A DNA stretch of 64,000 nucleotides, taken from Gemmatimonadota bacterium. Its GTDB lineage: Bacteria > Gemmatimonadota > Gemmatimonadetes > Longimicrobiales > RSA9. Where the stretch lies: assembly GCA_007126035.1 (NCBI GenBank), contig SLCC01000059.1, positions 1 through 64,000 of the forward strand. Reading direction: 5' to 3'. The notes beneath the pieces are model-generated. The model was not told the DNA's origin and searched no databases. It was given only the letters and a program-made list of their open reading frames with translations. Both the position numbers and the translations under genes were made by a program. This document shows positions 56,014-64,000 of this stretch, one piece after another. How positions within the stretch are numbered: position 1 is the stretch's first letter; every line of letters begins with the position of its first letter.

Positions 56014-58277
56014 CAGAATGCCTGACCGATGGATATGTGGAACCTGAGCGAGGCCAGGAGCTGGGCCAGGAAACCGTCCACACCCTCCAACGGATCCCAG
56101 CGACGAGGCGTCTCCAGGGCCACGATGCGCGGCTGGCCATCCTCGTCCATGAGCTCCGTCACCACCGGCAACTCCTCCACGTAGTGTGGACGGTAGCCCA
56201 GATCCACCCGGACAGGGCCGATGGCAGTGGCGTAACGAACCCCGACCCCGGGCGTGATGGCCCATGCCCCACGGCCCATCCGCGCTTCCTCCCGACCACC
56301 GACGATGGCTCCATCGACAAAGACAGCCCCGCTCAGGGCGCGCCACAGTGGGAACCGGTACTCCGCGTTGCCTTCCAGCACCGCAACGCCGCCCAGGGGG
56401 CGGGGCGTGAACGCATTACGAGGTGCCACGTGGGGGTCGCATACACCTGCGGCGATCTCTGCCGGGCTGCACGGGTCCTCCAGCTCCGGATCCATCAATG
56501 AGCCAGGCGTCACTGTCAGGATCCGCGGGCCGAGCTGGTTCTCACCGTATCCACGCACCGAGTTCGAGCCGCCCGCGTAGAACCGCTTCCGGGGGTGCAG
56601 GACCTCACCCCCGACGTCGCCCAGCCCGAGCTCATCCGTTGTACCACCCAGCGGACGGACCACCCCGCCCCGGACACGAAAACCCAGCACCCGCCGACCC
56701 ATGGCCCAGCCGAAGTATTGGGCCCAGGCGCCAGACGCCCTGTGGTAATTGAACTGGGAGAGCGTGAGGCCCGACGCATGCTCCAGGTCCAACCGCGTGC
56801 GCCAGCCCCGGGCCGGGTCCATCGGATCGTCGGCCCGGTTCCTGATTAGGCTGAACGACAGCGGCGACAGCCGTTGGGGCTGACGGACCGCCTCGATCGT
56901 GGGCAGGTCGCACAGGCCATAGTTCGCGCAGAAGTACAGTTCACCGGCCCGGACCTCCGTCACCTCGAGCCGGTACGTGAGGCTGGCAGGGCTCCGATCT
57001 CTCAACAGCCGGGTGAACGACACGTCCGCCCCATAACCCTGATCCACCGCCACGCCCGGCACCAGCCGGCGATTGGAAAAGACACCACCGCCGATCGTGT
57101 TCTCCGCCGCCCGGAAACCCGGCTGCGTCAGGTTCAGACTCGCCTGCCAGGTGGGACGAAGGAACGCCGGGTCGCCCGCCACCGGAGGCATGTCCGGTAC
57201 CACGTCACGGAATATGCTCCGACCATTGAGCTGCTCCGCCAGCAGGTTGCCAACCGCCAGACGCGCCTCCAGTCGACGACCCCCGCCCAACCAGTTGTGG
57301 TGCGAGTACCGGGCCTCCGTCTGGATGAACTCCACTGTGTTGAAACCACCACCCACCCGGCCCAGCCGGGGCGGCGCCTCCCGGACCTCTATCTCCAGTC
57401 GCTTGGCACTGTCCGGCTGGGGCGGCACCGTCACCGAGACCTCGTGGAACAGGTTCGACTCGTACAGACTGCGCTGCGCCGCGTCCAGGTCCCGCCGCCG
57501 GATCACTCGGCCCTCCCGCAGTATCGTCCCCAACTGGATCGTACCGTCGGGAACCTCCTCGTTCCCCCGGATGTCGAACGTCTCCAGCACCGACCGGGGC
57601 CCCGGATCGATCAGGACCCTCAGCCACGCCTGGCGCGCGTCACGGTCTGTTGCCACCGTGTCCTCGACCACCACGTCCAGGTAACCCTCCTCCTGGACCA
57701 GCTCGTGGACAGCCAGACGGGCCGAATCGAGACGGATCAGGTCCAGCGGCTCCCCCTCTCCAGGGATGTCCGCCCACCGGAGGTCCCGCTCAGACAGGAC
57801 CGCCCGGACCTGCTCCACCGCACGCGACACGATCAGCGTCGGCGGACCTTCCTCCACCTCGAACACCACCTCCACACCACGACCCCGCGGCCGCGTCTCC
57901 TGACGTACCAACGCATCCCGATAGCCACGACGGAAATACTGAACCTCCAGGCGCACCTCGTCACGGCGTAGCTCACCCGGCTCCAGGTATTCTTTCCGGA
58001 CGAATACGCTCCAGTCCGTCAACCAGCAGATGGGACGGAGCAGAACGCTGCGGCACATCGTCTCTTGCGTCGCAATGCTACGCCGCAGCTCCCGCGTGTC
58101 CAGCGCATCCACACCCCGAAACGTGATGCGCTCAACACGAGGACGCTCCTCGTCCCTGCCCTGTGCAGCAGCTGGCTGCGCCAGCAGGAGCACGGCCCCC
58201 AACACGGCGCCCAACACGGCGCCCAACACGGCCCCCACCATCGCGGCCACCTGCCCGTACCTGCGCGGTTGTGACAT
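56013..58277 (-). CDS. BamA/TamA-family outer membrane protein with POTRA domains
   Basis: POTRA-like N-terminus (ITFRGVDALDTRELRRSI), barrel motifs (YAGGSNSVRGYGENQLGPR), ends HISIGQAF; TGATG overlap with tamB. Confidence 0.92.
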   Translation of the reverse strand: MSQPRRYGQVAAMVGAVLGAVLGAVLGAVLLLAQPAAAQGRDEERPRVERITFRGVDALDTRELRRSIATQETMCRSVLLRPICWLTDWSVFVRKEYLEPGELRRDEVRLEVQYFRRGYRDALVRQETRPRGRGVEVVFEVEEGPPTLIVSRAVEQVRAVLSERDLRWADIPGEGEPLDLIRLDSARLAVHELVQEEGYLDVVVEDTVATDRDARQAWLRVLIDPGPRSVLETFDIRGNEEVPDGTIQLGTILREGRVIRRRDLDAAQRSLYESNLFHEVSVTVPPQPDSAKRLEIEVREAPPRLGRVGGGFNTVEFIQTEARYSHHNWLGGGRRLEARLAVGNLLAEQLNGRSIFRDVVPDMPPVAGDPAFLRPTWQASLNLTQPGFRAAENTIGGGVFSNRRLVPGVAVDQGYGADVSFTRLLRDRSPASLTYRLEVTEVRAGELYFCANYGLCDLPTIEAVRQPQRLSPLSFSLIRNRADDPMDPARGWRTRLDLEHASGLTLSQFNYHRASGAWAQYFGWAMGRRVLGFRVRGGVVRPLGGTTDELGLGDVGGEVLHPRKRFYAGGSNSVRGYGENQLGPRILTVTPGSLMDPELEDPCSPAEIAAGVCDPHVAPRNAFTPRPLGGVAVLEGNAEYRFPLWRALSGAVFVDGAIVGGREEARMGRGAWAITPGVGVRYATAIGPVRVDLGYRPHYVEELPVVTELMDEDGQPRIVALETPRRWDPLEGVDGFLAQLLASLRFHISIGQAF
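58189..58236. repeat. Four 12-bp tandem repeats encoding GAVL repeats inside the signal peptide of the BamA/TamA-like protein
   Basis: agcacggccccc/aacacggcgccc/aacacggcgccc/aacacggccccc; protein VGAVLGAVLGAVLGAVLLLA. Confidence 0.9.
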
Positions 58278-58419
58278 GCAGCCGAGACAGCGCAAGAACT
58301 CTGCCCCTGGATGAATCCCGCCGTTCACCTGTCGATTTTCGTCAGCCGGGCCTGCTGGCCAGGTGGTGCCGGGCGCACAGCGAAGCGGCGGCGGCGCGCT
58401 CCATGATGGGAGCTTCTTG

Positions 58420-59679
58420 TCAGGCTGGCTCGAGCCCCTCCAGGGCGACGCTGAGGTCGGCGATCAGGTCGTCGGCGTTCTCGATGCCCACGGCGTAGCG
58501 GATAAGGGACTCGGGTATGCCCGCGGCGGCGAGCTGTCGGGGCGACAGCTCCACGTGGCTGGTGGTGGCGGGCGGACCGACCAGGGTGGAGACGGAGCCC
58601 AGGCTCGCGGCCTTGTGCGCGAGCCTGAGGCTGTCCAGGAACTGTCGCACGCGGTTGCTCTCACCGCGGAGGATGAAGGAGAGGACGCCGCCGAATCCCG
58701 ACATCTGCGCTGCGGCCACATCGTGGAGCGGGTGTGTTGGCAGGCCCGGGTAGAAGACGGATTCCACGGCGGGATGCTCGGCCAGGAAGCTGGCCACCGC
58801 CATGGCGTTGTCGTTCTGGCGCTGCACCCTGAGCTCCAGGGTCTTGAGCCCCCGTGCCAGGAGGAAGGCGGCGTGGGGATTCATGGACGCGCCGTGTATC
58901 TCCCGGTACGCGAATATCTCGGATATCTCATCCTTCGAACCCGCCACTACGCCTCCCAGGGCGTCGGAATGGCCGCCCAGGAACTTGGTGGCACTGTGGA
59001 TCACCAGGTCGGCGCCCAGCTCCAGGGGCCGCTGGTTGATCGGGGTGGCGAAGGTGTTGTCCACCACGACTACCGCCCCCACCTCGTGCGCGCGTGCGGC
59101 GAGCCTCCGCAGGTCCAGCACCTTCAGGGTGGGGTTGGTGGGGCTTTCCAGGTGTAGCAGGTCGCAGCCGTCGTCGATGGCTGCCTCGATGGCTTCATGG
59201 TCCGACGTCTCCCGCAACGCCACTTCGACGTCCCAGTGGGGCAGGTACTGGGCGAAGAGGCGGTTGGTGCCGCCGTACGTGTCCCGGATGGAGACCACGC
59301 GGGAGCCGGGCTCGAGCAGCGCGTACATGGTCCCGCTGATGGCTGCCATGCCACTGGCGAAGGCGACCGCGGACTCCGCGCCCTCCAGCGCCGCCACCTT
59401 TCGTTCGAACAGCTCCACGGTGGGGTTCGAGGTCCGGGAGTAGATGTAGCCCGGCCGCTCGCCGAGGCCCACGGCGCGCCACTCGTCCAGGTCGTCGTGG
59501 GCGAAGGTCACCCCCAGGAACACCGGCAGGACGGTGGCTCCCGCCGGCGGGGCCGGCACCTCGCCGGCCCACACGCAGCGGGTGGACGCTCCCCAGGTGG
59601 ACTCGGTTTTCAGATCGTCTTCTACGGGAGAAGAGCCGCCGAACACGGGCAGCGAATGCCTATCATGGCTATCAGTCAT
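58420..59679 (-). CDS. Cys/Met metabolism PLP-dependent enzyme (cystathionine gamma-synthase / methionine gamma-lyase family)
   Basis: YSRTSNPTVELFERKVAALEGAESAVAFASGMAAI...VVVDNTFATPINQRPLELGADLVIHSATKFLGGHSDALGG. Confidence 0.93.
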   Translation of the reverse strand: MTDSHDRHSLPVFGGSSPVEDDLKTESTWGASTRCVWAGEVPAPPAGATVLPVFLGVTFAHDDLDEWRAVGLGERPGYIYSRTSNPTVELFERKVAALEGAESAVAFASGMAAISGTMYALLEPGSRVVSIRDTYGGTNRLFAQYLPHWDVEVALRETSDHEAIEAAIDDGCDLLHLESPTNPTLKVLDLRRLAARAHEVGAVVVVDNTFATPINQRPLELGADLVIHSATKFLGGHSDALGGVVAGSKDEISEIFAYREIHGASMNPHAAFLLARGLKTLELRVQRQNDNAMAVASFLAEHPAVESVFYPGLPTHPLHDVAAAQMSGFGGVLSFILRGESNRVRQFLDSLRLAHKAASLGSVSTLVGPPATTSHVELSPRQLAAAGIPESLIRYAVGIENADDLIADLSVALEGLEPA

Positions 59680-62600
59680 GAGCCGCCCCCCCGGCGCAGC
59701 ACATCACCGGCGCGAACGTTGGTGAAGCCGCCGTCACGGATGGCGAACTGCCCGTTGACCAGGACATGGACCATGCCCTCCGCGTATCGGTGCGGGTCGG
59801 TGAACGTGGCGGGGTCATTGATTCGATCCAGGTCGAAGACCACCAGGTCTGCCACCTTCCCCGGCCGGACCAGACCCCGTCCTTCGATGCCGTAGACACT
59901 GGCGGGCAGGCTGGTCATGGAACGTATGGCCGAGGGCAGGTCGACCACGCCATGATCCCGGACGTAGTGTGCCAACTTGCGCGGGAAGGTGCCGTAGCTC
60001 CTGGGGTGGGGCACGCCGTCGCCCATGGCCACGAGCCCTCCGTCCGAGGCGGTCATGGTCCATGGCTGTGACATGAACCGGGTCACGTCGTCCTCGTGCA
60101 TGTTGAAGGAGACGAGGCCGGCCCCTCCGGCCACGATCATGTCCAGCACCGTCTCCACCGGGTCCTGCCCCAGCTCGGCCGCCACCTCCGACAGCAGACG
60201 CCCTTCCACGCTGCGGTCGGGTCGGTAGTGCCGGAACTGGATGCGCTCGGCACCGCCCCGCCGTTCCAGGTTGGCGCTCACATCAGCCGCCAGCCGGTCC
60301 CGGTCGCCGGGCCGGAGCGCCCGGGCCCGTAGCGAGTCCCGGCCGCCGCTCATGGCCCAGCGCGGGACCAGGGCCCCGCCCAGGCTGGTGGCGGACGCGT
60401 CATAGGGGTACTGGTCGGCGTAGATGGAGAGCCCCTCCTCCCGGGCGCTGGCTATCATTTCGACTACCGTCTCGGAGAGTCCCCACACCGACGGACCCAG
60501 GGCCTTGATGTGTGTCACCACGCCCGTCACACCGGTCTGCCGGGAGATCTCGATGAGCTCGTCGACCGCGGCCAGGAGGCCGATGGAGAAGTCGCCCTCG
60601 TCCCGGATATGGCTCTGGTGGACACCGCCGAACTCCGCCGCCACACTGGCCACGGCGATGAGCTCGTCGGTGTCGGAAAAGCTGCCAGGCGCATAGTACG
60701 GGCCGGTGGAGAGGCCGAATGCTCCGTCCGTCATGGCGCGTCGCACCAGCCCCTGCATCTCCTCGAGCTCGGTCCGGCCGGGAGCCCGATCCGCCATGCC
60801 CATGACCGCCCGGCGGGCCGAGCCGTGGGGCACCAGCTGGGCCACGTTGACCCCGAGCCCGTGCTCCAGGAGCGCGCGGCGCTGGGCCGCCAGGTCCACC
60901 GCGCCGCCGCCGTCCGGGTTCACCATCACCGTGGTGATGCCCTGGGCCAGGAGCGGCAGGGCGTCACTGAGGGGTTCGGTGGCCAGGGCGCCGCCGGCGT
61001 GGGAGTGGGTATCGATGAAGCCGGGCGCCAGGTACAGCCCGCCCAGGTCCAGCTCCTCCCGGGCCGCCGCTGCCGTGAGGTCGCCCACGCTGGCGATCCG
61101 GCCGTTCCTCATCCCCACGTCGGCCGCCACCCATGGGCCCCCGCTGCCGTCGAGCACCCGGGCGTTGCGAAGCACCAGGTCATAAGGAGGCGCTATGGCG
61201 GGATCGTCCCAGCGTGTCACTCCCGGCCGGTAGCTCCTGACCAGCCGGGCCTGGATATCCGCCTCGGAGAATGCCACCTCCTTGTAGCCACCCTCCAGGA
61301 ACATCTCGAGCTGGTCCTCCAGGTGGGGGTGACCCTCACGACCCGCCTGGCCGTAAGCCAGGACGGTGTAGGCGCGGGGCACGTCGGTGAACTCCACGGC
61401 GGAAACCCAGCCATCGCCGCCGCGGACGCGTCGCAGGCCATCGTCGTCGTCGGTGAACCACAGGATCTGGAAGCAGCCCAGGATCCCGTCGCAGCCCTCC
61501 GCCGGCAGGTCGAGGCTGCCCAGCCTGGCGCGGTGGACCTCACCCCAGGCCACGTCCCAGCTACCCCATTCCAGGGCAGTGGCGGCGACGGCTTCCACGA
61601 AGGACCATACCGCCCGCTCCGGGTCGGCCAGGCCATGGGGAGTGGTGGTCGGCTCGTCGGCGCTCCACGGCACCCGGAACAGGCTCTCCGCGGTGGCCGG
61701 GAAGCCGGCCGACTCGGGGGTGGACGGCGCCCGCTCGCCACTCGCCCGGTACCGGGCCCACCACTCCGTGAACAGGACCGCGCCCCTGGCGTCGACGGCG
61801 ACGGTGTTGTCCCAGTCCCTGAGCAGCGCCGCCGCCGCCGCCACTTCTGGCGAGATATCGGCGCCGGCGATGGCGGCCAGCAGGTCATCCTTGACCCGAT
61901 CGGCCAGGAGCATGTTCAGGCTGTTACGCGCCGCCCACACGTCGTCGAGTGAGAAACGCTGCTCGCCGTGTACCAGCGCCAGCGAATGCTGACTCCTGAG
62001 CCGGACCCTCGGCTCCGGGAACTCGGGCGGGAAGTCCGCCGGGTCCATCACGGCGTTGAGGTTCGTGTGGTAGAAGGGATCGTTCTCGTTCCGCAGGTAG
62101 CCGCCGGGCGGGTTCAGCAGCTGGGGCAGCTCGTCGAAGGGTATGATCTCGCTCCACACGTCACCGGCGCCGCGGACCGGTACCGCCAGGGTGTCCCCGC
62201 CGTGGGGGTGCGGGCGCACCGGGTGGGCCGCGTTCCAGACGTAGAAGATGTTACCATCGGCGTCGGCGTACGTGAAGTTGGAGGCGTTCCTGGCCTGTAG
62301 CCGCATCGCCTCCTGCCACTCCTCCAGGGAGCGGGCGGTCATCATCCGCAGGAACTGCTCGCCGACACGGAAGGCATCGTCGCCGCCGGTGCGCAACACG
62401 TAGAACCACTGCTCGTCCTGGTGGATCACCGGCCCGATGGACGTCTCCAGCCACTCCCGCGTCTCGGCTCCCTCTCCCTCCTCGGTGCGGTACTCCAGGC
62501 GTACCAACTCCCGCACCAGTGGCACCGACCGACCGCCTAACAGGTAGTGGTCCCGTCCGGCCGGGTCTCGCTCCAGCGCGTAGATATCGTTCAGCTCGGG

Positions 62601-63488
62601 AGCGTTGTTGGTGCTGGACCAACCGAGCCGCTCGTTCCAGCCACCGATCATGCCGAAGGGGCCGCCCAGCCGGAAGTCGCCGTAGAAGTTGAGCACACCC
62701 GGCACCGTGATCTGGGCCTCGTAATAGCCAGCGTCCCACGACAGGTGTGGGTTGCGCACGAGGATCGACCGCCCCGAAGTGGTCCGCGACGGGCCGAACG
62801 CCCAGGTGTTCGAGCCGTCCTCCCAGCCGCACCAGCCGTCCCGGCCATCCTCCGGGACATAGGACGAGCCATGGACAACCGGCGAGGAAACTGCCGCCGC
62901 CCGCCGCTGCGCCTGGCCGTTGTCGCTTGCCTGCCAGTCCATGATCAGGGGCAGGCCGGCCTCTGCCCGGCTCGCGAACCGGCGTCCCACCGCCCACGAC
63001 GGCTGGCCCTTGTCCCTGGCCGACACGTCAGCGCCCGAGAACCGCCGCAGGGGGCGACCTTCGAACTCCTCCGGGCGGAGCTCGATGTAACGGTTGGCCG
63101 CCTCCGCGAAGCCGTGGTAGATGTCCCGGACCTCCTGCGGCAGGCGCGGGAATGTCTCCAGCGCCCGGGCATGGCGACGCCGGGCCTGGAAATCCGAGTC
63201 CAGCGAACCCTCCTCCCGGCCCAGGTACAGCGCCGTCTCGCCTCTGGCCTCCACCAGACCCTGCACGATCCGCTCGCCGTGGTCCTCGAGCTGGACCCAG
63301 CCCAGGGCGAAGCCGGCGGCCCTCAGGTTGTCAGCCAAAATGTGCGGGACCCCGTAATCGGTACGCCGGATCTCCACCTGCTCCGACAACACTCTCCACT
63401 CCGGGGCGGGCGAAACGCCGGTCTGCACCGGAGCAGCGCATGCCAGGGCCAGGGCCGCCAGGGCCGGAAGGGCCAGGCGTCGAGTCAT
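59676..63488 (-). CDS. Fusion of penicillin-acylase-family Ntn hydrolase (N-term) and N-acyl-D-amino-acid deacylase-like amidohydrolase (C-term)
   Basis: SD aaggagg before ATG at 63488; lipobox LALAC; Ntn motif DGSNTWAFGPSRTTSGRSILVRNPHLSW; C-terminal GFIDTHSHAGGAL, HQSHIRDEGD, THIKALGPSVWG, YPYDASATSLGG, HPRSYGTFPRKLAHYVRDHG; one uninterrupted frame. Confidence 0.9.
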   Translation of the reverse strand: MTRRLALPALAALALACAAPVQTGVSPAPEWRVLSEQVEIRRTDYGVPHILADNLRAAGFALGWVQLEDHGERIVQGLVEARGETALYLGREEGSLDSDFQARRRHARALETFPRLPQEVRDIYHGFAEAANRYIELRPEEFEGRPLRRFSGADVSARDKGQPSWAVGRRFASRAEAGLPLIMDWQASDNGQAQRRAAAVSSPVVHGSSYVPEDGRDGWCGWEDGSNTWAFGPSRTTSGRSILVRNPHLSWDAGYYEAQITVPGVLNFYGDFRLGGPFGMIGGWNERLGWSSTNNAPELNDIYALERDPAGRDHYLLGGRSVPLVRELVRLEYRTEEGEGAETREWLETSIGPVIHQDEQWFYVLRTGGDDAFRVGEQFLRMMTARSLEEWQEAMRLQARNASNFTYADADGNIFYVWNAAHPVRPHPHGGDTLAVPVRGAGDVWSEIIPFDELPQLLNPPGGYLRNENDPFYHTNLNAVMDPADFPPEFPEPRVRLRSQHSLALVHGEQRFSLDDVWAARNSLNMLLADRVKDDLLAAIAGADISPEVAAAAALLRDWDNTVAVDARGAVLFTEWWARYRASGERAPSTPESAGFPATAESLFRVPWSADEPTTTPHGLADPERAVWSFVEAVAATALEWGSWDVAWGEVHRARLGSLDLPAEGCDGILGCFQILWFTDDDDGLRRVRGGDGWVSAVEFTDVPRAYTVLAYGQAGREGHPHLEDQLEMFLEGGYKEVAFSEADIQARLVRSYRPGVTRWDDPAIAPPYDLVLRNARVLDGSGGPWVAADVGMRNGRIASVGDLTAAAAREELDLGGLYLAPGFIDTHSHAGGALATEPLSDALPLLAQGITTVMVNPDGGGAVDLAAQRRALLEHGLGVNVAQLVPHGSARRAVMGMADRAPGRTELEEMQGLVRRAMTDGAFGLSTGPYYAPGSFSDTDELIAVASVAAEFGGVHQSHIRDEGDFSIGLLAAVDELIEISRQTGVTGVVTHIKALGPSVWGLSETVVEMIASAREEGLSIYADQYPYDASATSLGGALVPRWAMSGGRDSLRARALRPGDRDRLAADVSANLERRGGAERIQFRHYRPDRSVEGRLLSEVAAELGQDPVETVLDMIVAGGAGLVSFNMHEDDVTRFMSQPWTMTASDGGLVAMGDGVPHPRSYGTFPRKLAHYVRDHGVVDLPSAIRSMTSLPASVYGIEGRGLVRPGKVADLVVFDLDRINDPATFTDPHRYAEGMVHVLVNGQFAIRDGGFTNVRAGDVLRRGGGS

Positions 63489-63802
63489 GACAATCCTCCT
63501 TCTCCTCGATTCGATAGTCGGTGCCCCACCATCCGCCCCTTGGACCAGCGCCAGGGCACCAGGACCGCCAGCCCCCTCGACAGCAGCGGACGCCTCAGGT
63601 CCGACTGCCGCGGACGGGGATCGGGCAACGGGTCCAGGAACCAGACGCCGATACCTGCCAGGGGGTCGGACGGCAGCCTGTCCGCCGGCCGGACCACCCG
63701 CAGCGGGGCACGCAGAGAAGGACGGATCGCCGCCAGCCCTGCCACCTCCACCAGCCCGATCAGGGCGCCGGCCAGCGCGCTGCGCCACACGTTCCACTTC
63801 AC
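63485..63802 (-). CDS. Small membrane protein of unknown function, overlaps the acylase fusion start by 4 nt
   Basis: MKWNVWRSALAGALIGLVEVAGLAAI TM segment; ATGA overlap. Confidence 0.55.
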   Translation of the reverse strand: MKWNVWRSALAGALIGLVEVAGLAAIRPSLRAPLRVVRPADRLPSDPLAGIGVWFLDPLPDPRPRQSDLRRPLLSRGLAVLVPWRWSKGRMVGHRLSNRGEGGLS

Positions 63803-64000
63803 GATCGCCGCCTCCTTGGATCCTGTAGTGCAACCAAAAACCTACTCGAACCATCTCATCTACGCGACCGGCCCCGGTTGGGCCCGCTGTGTGGGACGGG
63901 TCCTCCGGCGGCCGGTTGAAACCTTCGGGCGGCTTGCCTCGTCATGTGGACCAGGATAGCTGAACCGGCTGGAGCAGCCGGCCGTCAGGGAGAACGGGAG

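Noticed and set aside
50743-58277. tamB/bamA-like pair as a novel system
   Set aside because: Adjacent TamB-like and BamA/TamA-family genes are a known arrangement.

Overview
High-GC bacterial chromosome segment of about 64 kb and roughly 60 protein genes. The mix of housekeeping genes, TonB receptors, a PorV-like protein and a T9SS-like C-terminal domain suggests Gemmatimonadota or a relative; this is inference and was not checked by search. Most of the window is ordinary: sppA, two TonB-dependent receptors, mgtE, tRNA-Thr, cysS, mscS-like, pyrF-pyrD, amidase, smpB, a two-component pair, pgi, a TreT-like glycosyltransferase, pyk, rnd, a subtilase with a PorV/PorQ-like gene, prfC, an M28 peptidase, csp, an asparaginase family gene, nrfHA, tamB/bamA-like genes and a PLP gamma-family enzyme. 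No CRISPR, prophage, integron or transposase was found. Best candidates for something new: (1) a single-ORF HicA-HicB fusion whose HicA half has Ser where the catalytic His is expected and lacks the last helix (35572-35949, minus); (2) a ~1270-aa fusion of a penicillin-acylase-type Ntn hydrolase with an N-acyl-D-amino-acid deacylase-type amidohydrolase, coupled by 4-nt overlaps to a small membrane protein upstream and a PLP enzyme downstream (58420-63802); (3) a dispersed intergenic repeat family with 104-bp tandem units carrying heptad repeats, seen at three loci, with related direct repeats flanking prfC; (4) convergent gene ends whose stop codons lie inside perfect palindromic hairpins; (5) candidate RNA regulatory hairpins, one sequestering a Shine-Dalgarno sequence at 7062-7102 and one mutually exclusive pair upstream of a cold-shock gene at 42242-42292. 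All calls are from reading the sequence and supplied translations; no homology search was run.
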